From Fistulifera solaris (lineage: Eukaryota > Bacillariophyta > Bacillariophyceae > Naviculales > Stauroneidaceae), in contig AP026139.1 of the NCBI GenBank assembly GCA_030295235.1, forward strand, positions 1 to 64,000: a stretch of 64,000 bases of DNA, written 5' to 3'. Position numbers and translations under genes: made by a program. Shown here in pieces: positions 22,584 through 35,607 of this stretch (position 1 is its first letter; each line of letters begins with the position of its first letter). A model generated the notes under the pieces. It did no database searches, had not been told where the DNA came from, and saw nothing but the letters and a program-made list of their open reading frames with translations.

Positions 22584-24199
22584 CGGTATTGTCGTGTCTT
22601 TGGCTTCCAATGAGCCGATTTTGACAGAAGAAAAGCGCCCGGTCGATTAGCTGTCTAACTGAGATGGCTTTGCCATGGAGGTAACAGCAGATTTGGCTTT
22701 CCGAAGTCGTTTTATCAAAAGACCGATGAAGTCGAAAAATTTGGACCCGAAAATTGTGGCCCGAGGTCACAAAATCGGCCATCGCGGAAAAGGGTCTTCG
22801 AGAAGTCATTTTCAGAGTATACTGTATTGTACAGTCTTATTGATACTCAAACCTATCACTAAATTCCAACGGAAAAGACAACAGACAGCGAGAAGTCCCA
22901 ACGAGGACGGACCGTGACTCCTCTTCAGGACTGCAAACTGCAATTCTGGCATGAGTGCAATACGGAGTATGTTCTCATCCCCAGTCTTCCTTACAATGCG
23001 TTTGTCTGGCTGCTTTGATGAGCTATGGATGATGGATGTCTCTTTATCAGCATAAATACCTCGAACAGCTTCGCAATGCGCGATTCGAATCCTTACAGGG
23101 AAATCTTTGCGGATCATTGTCAGCGTGACTGTAGCGCAAGTGATGGGTCACATAGCCATGACTGGATTCCAGTCACGAGACAAATATGTTTGTTTGTAAG
23201 TCAAGTCTATGCAATTTCCAGTCAGTCCTTCTGAGCATTTTTAACCAAGCTCGAAGGTCGTACTTTACTAAATGTATGTCATGCTGTAATGAATTACCAC
23301 AATGAACTGGTGTATCGTGTATCTATGTACAATAGCGCTCTGCGTACGTGTGTGTATGTGGTTGTGCGCAACGTCAGTCCCAAGTGTCCGGGTTACGGTT
23401 TTGACGTTATCGTTCGTGTTCTTTCGTTGCAGTTGGCTGTTTACCTGGTACCAAGTAATCTTACAGAAAGTCTGTGTAAAATCCAGAAAATCTGAGACGG
23501 TGTGTTTAATCCTTCAGCAATTCTGTGTACGTTCCTAAACTCATGGACAACGCGTGAGCAAAAAGAAATTTTGTGAACGCTCCAGAAATTCTGCTAACGG
23601 CGTCTTTGTACATACAGCATTTCTGTTATATAATCAGAAATGCTGCAGTGTTTTGATCATATTATTGTCAGTGTGTATGTGCATGTCTGTGTGTAACGTT
23701 CGTCCCTGGTGTCTGGGTCACGAATCCGACGTTGTCACACGGGGACCGAGCGCCCCATGCCCTGTGTCCATGTGTGGGGTGTGGGTGTGGGAAGGGCGAG
23801 ATCGAAAAGGCTCTCGAGAGGCTCGCAATCGCAAGGTCTCTAGAGCGAGACGCCGAAGGCGACTAGCGGCTAGTACCGTAATGCATTTTGAAATACAATG
23901 GCGAATCTACATCGAAATTGCCTGTCTATAAGGCGTCCGCCACTGTGTATTATGGAATGAAATGTAGGCGACCTTTTCATCCGACTGGATCCTGGAGGAG
24001 TCACTCACGGTTCTGTCATGTGCCCGGGATGCCGCAATAATACTCCGTACGAGAGAAGCGGATTTTTTATTGCATCGACTTGCATCGCAGATCGCGCAGC
24101 TTGCATCTTTCGCATTCGCTCTTTCTTTCTATTTTAGACAAGCACGACTATTCCTTTTCATCTTTTCTTGGTAACTTCGTTATTCACAAGTTAGACGAA
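22584..24199. promoter_or_regulatory. 1.6-kb divergent region upstream of the RB-like and LRR genes
   Basis: The longest gene-free stretch of the left half. It holds a perfect hairpin at 23615-23645 (stem CAGCATTTCTG, loop 9), several further CAGAAA-TTCTG words at 23460-23600, and two diverged GT-rich segments around 23340-23410 and 23670-23740 that look like old duplicates of each other. ACCTGGTACCAAG occurs at 23443. I see no coding gene. The RB-like protein and the LRR gene are transcribed away from it. Confidence 0.5.
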
Positions 24200-27100
24200 A
24201 TGTCAGACATTCAGGAAATAGCATCCTCTAGTAAGATGATTGCGTCGCTTATTACGGAACTCGACAAGCCAAACGGACTATACACGTGGCTGGTGCTTTA
24301 CGGTGAGACGAACTCCTTGACGCGTTATGTTGCGTTATCGAGAACGTTTTGTCAAGAAAAACGTCCTTTACCCAACTTAATGCCAAGTGTATTAGAGAAA
24401 TTGGTCACTACGCAAGAAAATTTAACCTCATTATTTGATTTATGGTGTTGTTTCTGGAATACCTACGAACGGATTCAAGATAATGAGCTGTGGTTGAATT
24501 CTGTCGAACGCCACCCATCGCTTATTCAATTTAATAACTCCATGCGACCTGGTTTGAGGTTTACTAGTGTTGCTTGGAAGATTGCCATCAAGATCCGTAG
24601 CAAACATCCGACACTGGATCCCTGGCTGTTGAGTTTGGCGGCGTTTTCGTTGATTTTGAGAGCCATGAAGAGTCATTCTGCGAGCTATGAACAGTGGAAT
24701 CGACTCTGCGATACACACTTTGAAAATTCTGTTGATGATTATCTAGTGGAGAAATTGTATGGAAGCAATTGTCGATGCTGGCAGGCTCCTCTCGATCCTC
24801 CGCAGGAATTCACCCCGGAAAGAATTACATCTTTCGTGGCAAAATTCATTGTAACACATATTTTTGCAGCAAAAGGAAGCCATGATAAAGGTGAGCCGTC
24901 TCTCGCCCACAATATCACCCAGTGGCTTGACAAGTATGAGAACAACACGGAGAACCTGAATCCCATGATACTCATGTCGGAATACATTAAATTTTTGAAA
25001 ACTCGCAAAGGTCTGAATCCTTTCGTCTTTCTTGCGAAACCCTCTGACGATCTTGTTCAAGAAACAACAACTGATTTTGTTGCAAGTGCGTCTCAAGAGC
25101 CTCCGAAAGAAATGCGGGCATCACAAGGAACCGATGTCAGAGATGGTTCGAAGGAAATAAATACGTCTACTTCGCCGCAACCGCGCGACGAGGAAGGTTG
25201 GGACAAGGACGCCAATGGCATTGCGTCAGATAAAGATTCCGTTGATGATGCTTTTATACAACACGAGAATGATGACGCGGATGAAGTGTCGACGACCTCA
25301 AAGCCCACACCGCAGAACGATGATCAAGTAGAAGGAGCTAGTCGACTGATAGCGATGTTAATCACCGAAGTCGACAAACCGAACGGCTTGTACACGTGGC
25401 TATTGCAGTTCGGCGAACAGTACAGTTTGACAGATTTTGTTGCGTTGTCTACTACATTTTGTAAAGAAAAGAGTCCTTTACAAGATAGCACACCAGTGCT
25501 GTTGAAATCGCTAGTCGAAACTCAGAAAAACCTCGATTCCCTGCATCATTTGTGGTGCTGTTTTTGGAACACTTGCTATCGAATCCAAGATGATCCCTTG
25601 TGGAATGAAGCCGTTGAGTCTCACCCAATGTTAACATACCTCGAAAAGACGTCATCGGCCGGGATGATGTTTGTAACAGTTGCTTGGAAGATTGCAGCTA
25701 AACTACGGCAGAAGGACTCGACTCTGGATCCTTGGATTTTGAGTTTGGCAGCAATTTCCCTCCTTCTAAAAGCGATGAACAGTCATCCCCTAAACTATCA
25801 AAAATGGGTAGAATTTTGCTCGGCGCGGTTTGGTGAGTCATATGATGCATATTTACTTGGCAAACTCTATCAAAGCGATAATCGTTGTCGGGAGTATCCT
25901 CTCGATCCTCCGTCCGGTTTTGCACCGGACCTCGTCTCGTCCCTGGTGAAGACCGTTATCACAACCCAAATTTACAACGATCATACGTCGGTAAGGCCAC
26001 TCGCGGAAACGATTAGGGAATGGCTTGAACATCGTGAGAACAGATGGGAAAATCTCGATCCCACCACATTGATGACTGAATACGTGAAGTTCATCAGGAA
26101 TGGTAAAGGACTCAACCCATTTGTCTTTCTTGCAAAATCTTCGGACATTTTTTTGTCGCAAAGACGAAAGTCTGGTCGTCAATTACTTCTCCCCGTAGCG
26201 CGAACAGGTCTAGAAGCATCAATTCTTAAAGAACATCAAACCGAACGTCGAGGAACGAATGCGTCACCTACTCGAAAGGAACCGGAAACTTCTGATGAGG
26301 CTACGACTAATGACGTTGCCCTCAATCACGAAGCTGATGATGACGTTTCTGTGCAGCAAAACGACGAAAATGAGAACACAAATGGTAGTATCGGCAAACA
26401 TCCCGCAAGTGACGCCGAAGACGAAGCTAATGAAGTAAAGAAGCGAAAGTTAAATCTAAATGCTTCGCGAAGTCAACGCTTAGCCACCGCAATGGCGCTG
26501 GTGGTAAAAGAACTCTCCAAAATGAATCAGGGTTTGCCAGACTCGGCCGCCCAGACCTACGTCTTGTCCGATTCCATGGAATTGAACGAATGGACTGTGT
26601 CTTTGCTGATTGTGGACCATGTTGCGCCGAGTAGCAGATTAGTTCGTTACTTGGACGAAGCGTCGCCAAGACAATGGACCAAAGAATTGATTCCAATACT
26701 CAATCGTGCGTTGCTGCGATTTTCACAGGAGAATTTGGTAGAAAAGGCCACTCGAACGGCACCTGTATCTGTATCAAAATCGGATGGAGTGGTGCAGATT
26801 CATGGAAGTGTTACAGACGATAAGATCATGAGCAAAGCTGTGATACTGCTCTATTATCACGCACTTGAAGCCATTTTGACATCGGAATCGGAACGACTGA
26901 AAGTAACATCACATCCACAAATTGTGATGTACTCTGTCTTTCACAAGGCTCTGTTGGCATGCTGTATGTGGTGTGTGACGAAAGCTATCGGTGCTACACA
27001 AAAACTGCGATCTTCCCCTTGTCTACAAGCATTGTCGATACAATCGACACTGCGAGTCTGTGACAGCAATCCCTACGACTTTCTCAAGGTTTCTGAATCC

Positions 27101-27921
27101 TTTTTGCGCGTACTATGCCTTGGAACTTCGAATCTCAAATTGGGATCACCGTTACCACAGAAATTGCCGCGTCTGTTGCACCGCGATCTCCAATCGATGG
27201 AAGTGACCATTCTGGATTCGTTGCTGTGGTCGACCTCCATCCTGAATGGCACGGCCGGTTCTTTGCCTGAGCAAATCGAAGATTTTATGGGCAAGTCGAA
27301 TGAGAATGTCACCCTCTGGCCTCCGGAGATACTAGCACCGACCTTGCGAGAGGAAGCATCCGAGTCTGGCAAGAATCTCACTTATCCTACACCCGATCAC
27401 GAGGATTTTGCCGAATACAGATGTGTGAATTTTTGATTAGATCCGTGGTAAAACTGTCCTTTTCTCGTTTTGAAGACATCTGCGGTTTGCTGAAAGTTCC
27501 CGTACAGTATCCTTTGGTGACACATGCTTGGGTGGCTTTCCGTCACTTGCTGCGACATCATGTAGAAATGCTGTTTGATCGACATGTGGATCAATGGATT
27601 TTATGTTGTCTTTACGGCGTGGCCAAGGTTTTGTCATTTCCGCTGACCTTTGCGGAAATCATTGAAGCTTACATCAAGTCGCGTGGTCCGGTAGTGGGAG
27701 ATGTGACTTGCCAACACATCTTGCGATATATTCGTATGGATAATACCAGTCACGATTTAACGACAGGTGATGTAATTGCGCTCTACAACCATGTTTGGGT
27801 CCCTAATATGAAAACATACTTGATGGAGAGTGCATCTCTCCGAGAGAGTGCCAAGAAAGTGCAAGAGTTGCTTCGTGGGAAAGAAGCCGCGACACCGGAT
27901 GAACCCATAAATGAGCAATAA
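24200..27921 (+). CDS. Retinoblastoma-related protein with duplicated N-terminal domain
   Basis: A pocket protein expected to repress E2F/DP-driven genes at the G1/S transition. Two long homologous blocks come first, at about residues 10-285 and 380-660. Both contain DKPNGLYTWL, LWCCFWNT, VAWKIA, TLDPW-LSLAA and GLNPFVFLAK, and look like RB N-terminal domains. The A pocket half follows (about 760-1000, with MSKAVILLYYHALEAIL), and then the B half (about 1075-1190) with LFDRHVDQWILCCLYGVAKV and NHVWVPNMKTY, close to the RB B-box consensus. Basic KKRKLNLN near 755 may be a nuclear signal. The ATG at 24200 (MSDIQE) is the first in frame. One T seems missing in the run at 27430-27434, where VNF must continue as LIRSVVKLSF. 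The product is about 1240 residues. Confidence 0.88.
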
Positions 27922-28410
27922 GAACGAAAGTAAATAGTTAATCACCTTACAATGAATACACCTTGTTAAGATTTTGGATTAAATATGGTTAGCGGTCGCG
28001 CCAGACCTTCGCAGAGTGTCTCTCTAGAAGAGAAAACGAACGCAGTGGCCAACTTACGGGACTGAAATAAGATGAGTCGGGTGACGTAGGAACCTACAAC
28101 CTACACTTGTCAAGACAATACAGCAGCCAAGAAAAAAAGGAGGCGAGGAAAACGACTCCTATTTGTCAGAAAATAGAGACGGAAGAGCAAGATTCATCCT
28201 ATCATCTTTAATTGCGACGTACAATAATTATGAATCATCGAGTTGTCTGAATCGAACATTCATCCTTTGTTATCAATCATTCCGGCGTGAGGCGGTTTTC
28301 TTTTGCATGAACTAGAATTAATTTCAGTGCAAACGTAGCTCGCTACTCGACAAACACACATCCTAATTCTATTGCACCTTTCGTCCATTTCGCGAGTGAG
28401 ACAGAACGAA
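27922..28410. other. Intergenic, nothing recognised
   Basis: A 489-bp spacer between two + strand genes. It must hold the RB-like terminator and the F-box gene promoter. No repeats or RNA genes are seen. Confidence 0.5.
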
Positions 28411-30928
28411 ATGAGTAGCCGTGACGAACCTTTACATAGTGCGGGTCACGTACATGCTCCTCTACACAATTCTGACGACAGTGTCGGAAGTTATCCAGTC
28501 GACACGGAAATGAATATTGATGATTTGCTGAGTTTAGGATCCTCATCTTTCGATATGCGATTAACTAATCCGGTACAAATGGAGTTACAAGAGAATGCGC
28601 GGTTACCGACCTTTTACGGAACGGTCGATCGTTCCGGTAGTAGTTCGATTGGTATCTCGCGACGCGTCCCCGAAGCAGCTTTGCACAGTCCGACACGGCT
28701 TCAGCAGCAACAACGACAACACAGTGATAGTACTGACGATCCGGCTATTAATTGGGGTGAATTATTTTTGAATGATCGACATCGTGTCAGCTATCACGGG
28801 AATTACAAAGAAGCGGGTGTTTTGAAGGATAATGTGGATACGTTTCCGATGATCGTACCCACCGAAGTTGAAAGAACGGCGGCTCTGTCCGAAACAATTG
28901 ACATCAATCAAAACACTTACAACGACCCGAATGACCTTATCATTGAAGTGGAACCGACGCCCTTGTCGGAGATTAAACGCCGTGCCGAAGAGCGCCATCA
29001 TCGAGAACAAAAGCACAATGTTGGGGTAAATGAGGGACCGCGACATCATCCTTTCAGTCGGAGTACTCCTCTGCTGGCCTACGATCAGCACCACGGCAAC
29101 AGCGATGCGGTCAGTATGGCACACGCTATTGCTACTGCAGCGGCTTTGGCGTCTACAACGATGCAGCACAGGCCGTCAACAAGTACAGGCATGTCCAAAT
29201 TACCTCCGGCGACTGCCGGTGTTTTAAAAGATATTTCTACCAAGAAAAAGAAACACGGCTTCGGTCCTAATCATATTGTGCCATCGGTTCCTGAAACCGA
29301 TACACGTCGTATGTCGCGGAAGCGCCCGCCTCCCGTCGTTACGACCAATACGAATACTGGTAAAAGCCATAATGCATTTGTTCCCATGGCACCGCCGTTT
29401 GCTTCTGTGGTGACTACAAATCATCACAATTCCGCAAATTATCATATAGGAGGCTCCGAAATGAATGACGCGGATCGAGGATCTCCGACGAATCCAGGCG
29501 ATGCCTACGAGAGGAAAAAAGCAACGAGCGAAGGATGCTCGTGTCAAGTTAAATGAATCAATCGATCGAATGCACATTTCGATACGCCTGGCGTTGACGC
29601 AGTCGCAGCAAAGACTGAAGCAAACACACGAGAGTGACATGTTAACAACGGCACAAAAGGAAAAGATCGGTCCTTTAATGCAGCAAACAATACGCATCGC
29701 AGAGACGGCGAAAAAGTGGGATCGGCCTAGCTTTGTGGGTTCCGCGGCTGATTTAATTCAAATATTAAATGCGCAATGTGAAGCGTTGATGGTCTTGGCA
29801 ATGAAGTCATCTAATCATGAAAGTGAGAATTCAGCGAACTGGAATTCGAATGCAATGAATGCTATTCCAGCTTCGTCAGCCATCTCTCCTTCCAATAATG
29901 GACAGCACAAACGTCTCATCATAGACGAAGCGGGTCCTTTGAACAACAGTGTTGGAGATGTTGGCGCGATTAATATCAATAGCAATAGCAATTTCAAACG
30001 TGTGCGAACTACTCCAATGACCGAGCCTCAAACAATCTTGGATGTTAAAGATGATGGAAGCTGGATTTCAAACGGTCGGATATTGCATTGTATCGCATCT
30101 TTCTTGGATCCTTCTTCACTGTATTGCTGTCACTTCCGCATTTGCAAAGCTTGGATGACTTTGGGAATTTTTAATTCGGATGCTACATGGGAAAGGCTGG
30201 TGTTGCAACGCTTTGGCTACTATTGTGTGCGACAATGGCGTGACAAACTTCAACTGGACGATACATCCGACTATCCTTCATATGCCACTTTGTACAAACG
30301 TATGGACATGGCCAATGCAATGCCCCATATTGCGTCAGTTCATCAAAATGAAGGATGGTTTTTATTGGGCGAAACTCGTTTGCCCGGATCGATTAGTGCG
30401 TGGGTGTATTTAATCGAGCGCAGCAATGGTGAAACGTTACGGAGCGTTCATCACGCCTTGACAAACAAATTTCGAAGTCTACCCATCGTAGAATTACGGA
30501 CTGTGTTACAGAGCACTGGTGGCAAAGAAATCGTTTGGAAGCTGGATCAAATTCAAAGTGTCGATACATCTACGCGACGTCGCGCAGAAGAAATGAAAGA
30601 GTTGCAGGGTGACGATGGTCGATTTGCCAAGCGCGTGTTCCGTCTGGAGGATGGGGCACTCTTTCCCATATCTACCGATACCAATGGTTCCCTTCGCTTG
30701 AATTTGTTCGAAACCGTGATCGTGGTGTCGTACATCCATGCCACGCATTGCAACACAATCTCTAAATTTGTGCAAAAAAGCAACTTTACTCGATGGCTAG
30801 TGCAAGTTAACGGAACGACGGTGCCTTTGGTGATTCCCCTTTCCCAGGGATGCGTTAAGTTTGCAGCACTAGCAGAATTTGTATCGTTTGTCAATAGTAT
30901 GCTTGCACGTAGAACCATTTCTTCATAA
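28411..30928 (+). CDS. F-box protein with long disordered N-terminus
   Basis: The clear domain is an F-box near residues 555-605 (NGRILHCIASFLDPSSLYCC ... CKAWM ... ATWERLVLQRFG), the Skp1-binding part of SCF ubiquitin ligases. A conserved C-terminal region follows with no family I recognise, presumably for substrate binding. The first 350 residues are polar and low in complexity. Between them lies a basic helical stretch (RKKQRAKDARVKLNESIDRM) that resembles the basic-helix part of bHLH proteins; that link is weak. The ATG at 28411 (MSSRDEP) is used. One A too many in the A6 run at 29515-29520 splits the gene. The product is about 838 residues. Confidence 0.72.
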
Positions 30929-31236
30929 TGAATGAAAAATGAGCAAGTAAACAAATATACGACTCGTGACTGATTACCAGTTACGGAATCATAGAAAAAG
31001 GGCGCCTACATTTTCTGGCACAGTGACCGCTTCTAGTCACGAGAATCAATGACTGCCAAGCAAGAATAATGACCGAATGACACAAATGACCCTTCAAGAC
31101 ACCGAGGAAAAGAAAACCCAAGAAAGATTGATCATCGTGTTTTTTTTTCATTCGATTGAACATCATTCCTTTCATTCCTTTCTTTGTTGCTTTCCTCTCC
31201 CCTCTATTATCTCTCTTCTATTTTTTCGTAGACAGC
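30929..31236. other. Intergenic, nothing recognised
   Basis: A 308-bp spacer with a pyrimidine-rich stretch at 31165-31225 just before the next start codon. GTCACGAG words occur at about 30960-31040. Confidence 0.5.
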
Positions 31237-34200
31237 ATGACCGAGGCGAATAATAACGCAAACTCAACTACAGCCGTCAATCCGCTGAAAACAGATGCCG
31301 ATCTCTTGTCACTCTTGAAACGATTGGATGGCATTCACAAATACAAAACCTTTCAACGATGGAAAGCACGATTCTTGGATCGTCTTGAATCCTTCTTGTA
31401 TGAAGCAGGCATGGGACCAGCGGATGAATCCTGCCAAGCGTTTTCGACTTTATTGCAGAAACAAATCCGGCGTGGGGAAGCAGTACAAACGCACGTCGCC
31501 CACGGCGAATTGAATGCCGAGAAAAAAGACAGTCAAGGCGGCTTTGGCGTTAAATGAAATGTGCACTCTATTAACGAGTACTGTACAAGAAACGGAACTG
31601 TTGATTCCTTCGAATACGAAAGAAGAGAAGCAACGAGGATACACAAAATTCCATTTAGGAGCTGTATTGATTCGACAGGGATTTCATCAGTATCAAGCGA
31701 TGCAAGCCATTGAGGCGGATTTGCAGCAACTGTCGCGTGATTTAGAACAGGTGGCCGACAAGCAGCAGCGAGAACTCTTTCATATGTATCAAACACAGGT
31801 ACAGCGATTTTGTGATGTCATGGCGGATTTGAATTTGTATGAAGTCATGAAGAAGTGTTTGCAATTTGCGCAAGCTCCTGAAGAAGAAGAAAGCAGTGAC
31901 GAAGAACCCGTTGTCATTCAAATTGTCATTCATACACACGATGGAAAGAAGTTGACGTTAACGCTGGATCAGACGGAGACGATTGGGAACATTAAGGAGA
32001 GTATCGTGGCGGCATGTGGCATTCCGGTCGAACGACAGGTACTGACCTTTCAAGATACTCTTCTGAACGATCCCGACGCTACTTTGGTCGGTTGCGGTAT
32101 TCCAGATCAGTCGGAACTGAAAGTCGAACCATTCCGTATACCCATTGCAGTCAAGACAATGGATGGAGTAATTTATTCCCTGCAAGTTGATCCGACGGAT
32201 TATTTATCGAGTGTTAAACAGCAGTTGGCGGAACGAACGGGCATTGCACCCAACAACCAAAACCTCACTTTGCAAGACACGCCACTGGATGACCTAAAGA
32301 CTATAGCAGAGAATGGTATTCCAGCGGAGAGTCAATTAGAAATGGAACCCAAGGTCTTGAACTTAAACGTCACGCTGCCCGGTGGGAAAATTGTGGTAGT
32401 ATCAGCGCTCCCTTCCGATACAGTAGAGGATCTGAAAGAGAAAATTGCGAATCAGACGGGGCTTGCGGCACCAAGACAAGTCATAAAGGTCGCGGAGCAG
32501 ACACTACCTGTAGACCAACCGCTTCGCGAATTGGGTTTGAATGATGGTTCGGATATTGTCGTCGACCTGTTTCAAATTCCGATTCAAGTCAAGACTATGG
32601 ACGGGAAGTCGATATCGTTGAAGATCGAACCTTCCAAATACTTAAGTGACGTTAAGCGACAATTGGAGGCGGATTCGGGTTTGCACGCCGCCAACATGCA
32701 ATTGAGTCGAGACTACGAGGATGGGAATACTGAAATACTGGACAACGATATGAAGACAGCGCAAGATTATGATATCCGGGCGAATACTATTTTGGATTTG
32801 GCACCCAAGAAAATGCCGATCCGGGTTCGACTTCCGGATGGAAAGGAAGTAGAAGTCGAAATCAGTCCCAGGGATACGTTAGGTGTTATCAAACAAGCGG
32901 TTGCTGACAAAAGTGGCTTAGCCCCTTCGCGACAAAAGTTAATGTATCAAGGCGAAGAAATACCGCTAAATGAAACGGCTCAAAAGATGGGTCTACGACC
33001 TGGGGATTTACTTCAAGTGGAATTCAATAAGGTGCCAATTACAGTGAACACGATGGATGGGCGACAAATTAAAGTCGATATTGATCTGGCAGACACCGCT
33101 GGTAATATCAAAAAGCACCTGGAAGTGGAGACAGGTCTTCCTGCAAATAACATTCAATTGTATTTGGATGGGAATGCACTAGATGACGATGAAAAGACCG
33201 CCAAAGACTACTGTGTTGAGGCTGGCAGTGAACTCGACTTGGAGCCTAAATCGATAGCCCTAACGGTTGAGTTACCCGATGGAAAAACAATTGCGCTGGA
33301 TGTTTCACCGCAGGAGACGACTAACAATTTGAAGGCAAAAATTCAGGCCAAATGTGGCTTGGCCCCGGAACGCCAAGTGGTTTGTCATGAAGGCAAAGAA
33401 TTGCCGCCAGATGGAATAAAAGTACGAGAGATGGGTATTCCAGCCGATGCGACGTTACAAGTGGGCTTACATAAAATCCCAATCAGTGTAAAGACTATGG
33501 ATGGACGCAAAATCCAAGTGGACGTTGAACCCGCGACGACTCTTGCTGACCTAAAGAAGCAAATGCAAGACGATGCAGGAATTGCAGCGGACAATATTGC
33601 ATTAAGCATGGACGGCAATCCTTTAGATAATGATGGCAAATCTCTCAACGATTATGGAATACAAGCTGGTAGTGAGTTGGATTTGGAGCCTAGATCGATT
33701 GCTGTGACAGTCGAGATGCCCGACGGTACGAAACATCCTATCACTATTTGCCCCAGCGATACAACAGGCAATTTGAAGCAAGCGATTGAGGACGCAACTG
33801 GGATTCAAGTTCCACGCCAAGTTGTATATTATCAAGGGAGCGAAATAAAACCTGACCAGACAGTTCGGTCCATTGGTGTTCCCGACGGTGCGACGCTGCA
33901 AGTGGAATTTTTCAAAATTCCCATTGTTGTCAATTGCGTTGATGGATCCCAAATGCATGTAAACATTGAACCAAGTGCTACATTAAGCGATATCAAAAAG
34001 GTCATTGAGCAAGAATCAGGAGTATCCGCAAACAATCAGAACTTGAGTATCGACGGCAGTCCACTGGAGGGCGACAATAGCAAAACAGCTGTCGATCATG
34101 GCATTCACGCAGGAAGTGAAATCGATATGGAACCCAACACAATACGATTAAAGGTCAAACTTCCGGACGAATCAACTATATCACTATCCGTCAGACCCGC

Positions 34201-35523
34201 TGATACTACCGAATCGATCAAAGATTTGATTCATAAAGAGACGGGTATCGCTCCCCCGCGGCAGTCCTTGCATCAAACGAACGGTCAACCACTTTGTGGA
34301 AATAAGACCATCAGAGAAATGAATCTCAAAGATGAATCGACAATTCAGGTCTTGCTCTCTAAAGTACCTGTGACAGTAAAAAGTGCCGATGGAAGTGAAA
34401 CTGAGCTCATGGTTGATCTACACGAGAATCTGCTTGTCATTAAAGAGCAAGTCGAAAGAGAACTTGGTTTGCCGGTGAGCAATCAGAATCTATTGATTAT
34501 AGATCGTATTCTCAAAGACAATAACAGGCCTGCCAAAGATCAAGGTGTCGTTTCTGGATCGATTCTTTACGTGGAACCGAAACTCATGACCATCACAGCT
34601 ATCTTACCAAACGGTACGCAACACGTGTTGCAAGTGCAGCCTAGCGACCTGGTCGATTCTGTATCGGATCAAATTGCGCGTGTCTCCGGTTTGGCAAATC
34701 ATCGACAAGTTCTGAAACAAGATTCCCGCACTTTGAATAAGGTCGAGACACTACGTGATGCGCGAGTCCTACCCGATTCTTCAGTCCACGTGAGTATCTA
34801 TACCATTCCCATCAGGGTGCAAACAGAAAACAACCAAAGCTACGATTTGAACGTCGAGCCAACGTCGATGATTAGTGAACTGAAGAAAACACTTGAACAC
34901 GAAACGGGCATTGACGAAAAGAAACAAATATTAATGTACAATGAAACAGAACTGAAAATGGGAACCATTAAAGCCGGTGGTCTCCTACCCAAATCGGTTG
35001 TGCACTTGAGTATTCGCAAGGATTCTATCATCTTTGTGGATGTGAAATGCGGTACCCTCTTGCCGTCGATCGCGATGAAGTGAGTGAACGAAAAATGTTG
35101 ACAGCCAATCAAGGCAATCGTCTCGACTTTCTTGAAGCGACGCAAGACAGCAAAAGTAAAGAGAATATGAAGAAAGCCATGCTGAGTTCCCCATCGCTCG
35201 GTGTAGCACCACAAGTCGTCGTTGTGTCTACCCAAGTAGATGACTACGAGTTGGAAGAAGCCGCCAAAGTCGCGAGTATGTGGGGCGTAAGTTTGAAGAA
35301 ACGTGAAAAGAACAAGAAAGGTGAAGAATTCATTTTTGTGGATCCGAAAACAGGTGCTTGTGGCGAATTGTCTCGCAAAAAGTACCTCGACATGGCCTTT
35401 ATTACATTGGAAACACTATCAAATGGCGAAGAAACTTTGGCTGAACGAGAGATGGATACTATGACTTACGACAAGTACGTGATGGACATTCGTCGCGTTT
35501 TTGACATCAAATCGGCGACTTAA
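31237..35523 (+). CDS. Giant protein of 14 ubiquitin-like domains
   Basis: After a helical leader of about 225 residues there are 14 consecutive ubiquitin-fold domains of 70-75 residues (about 226-1260), each with a xTMDG or LPDG turn, a DTxxxLKxxI-like helix, an RQxL or NxxL strand and a closing LQVEF or LDLEP strand. They alternate in two types: IPIxVKTMDG...LDLEP and LPDGKxI...LQVEF. The array is therefore seven two-domain units. None ends in the Gly-Gly needed for processing or conjugation, so it should act as one uncleaved scaffold. A conserved Lys-rich tail follows (KKREKNKKGEEFIFVDPKTG). The ATG at 31237 gives MTEANNN. Two frame changes occur, in the A6 run at 31522-31527 and near 35056-35062. 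The product is about 1428 residues. I know no named family with this layout. Confidence 0.85.
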
Positions 35524-35607
35524 CGTCAAATACGATAAAAACAAGCTTATAAAAATAGTCACATCGAGAAACTTGGACTTTTTTAAATACTCTACTATTC
35601 GTAACCT

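Noticed and set aside
23080-23100. Possible tRNA B-box (GATTCGAATCC)
   Set aside because: No A-box, acceptor stem or cloverleaf could be formed around it.
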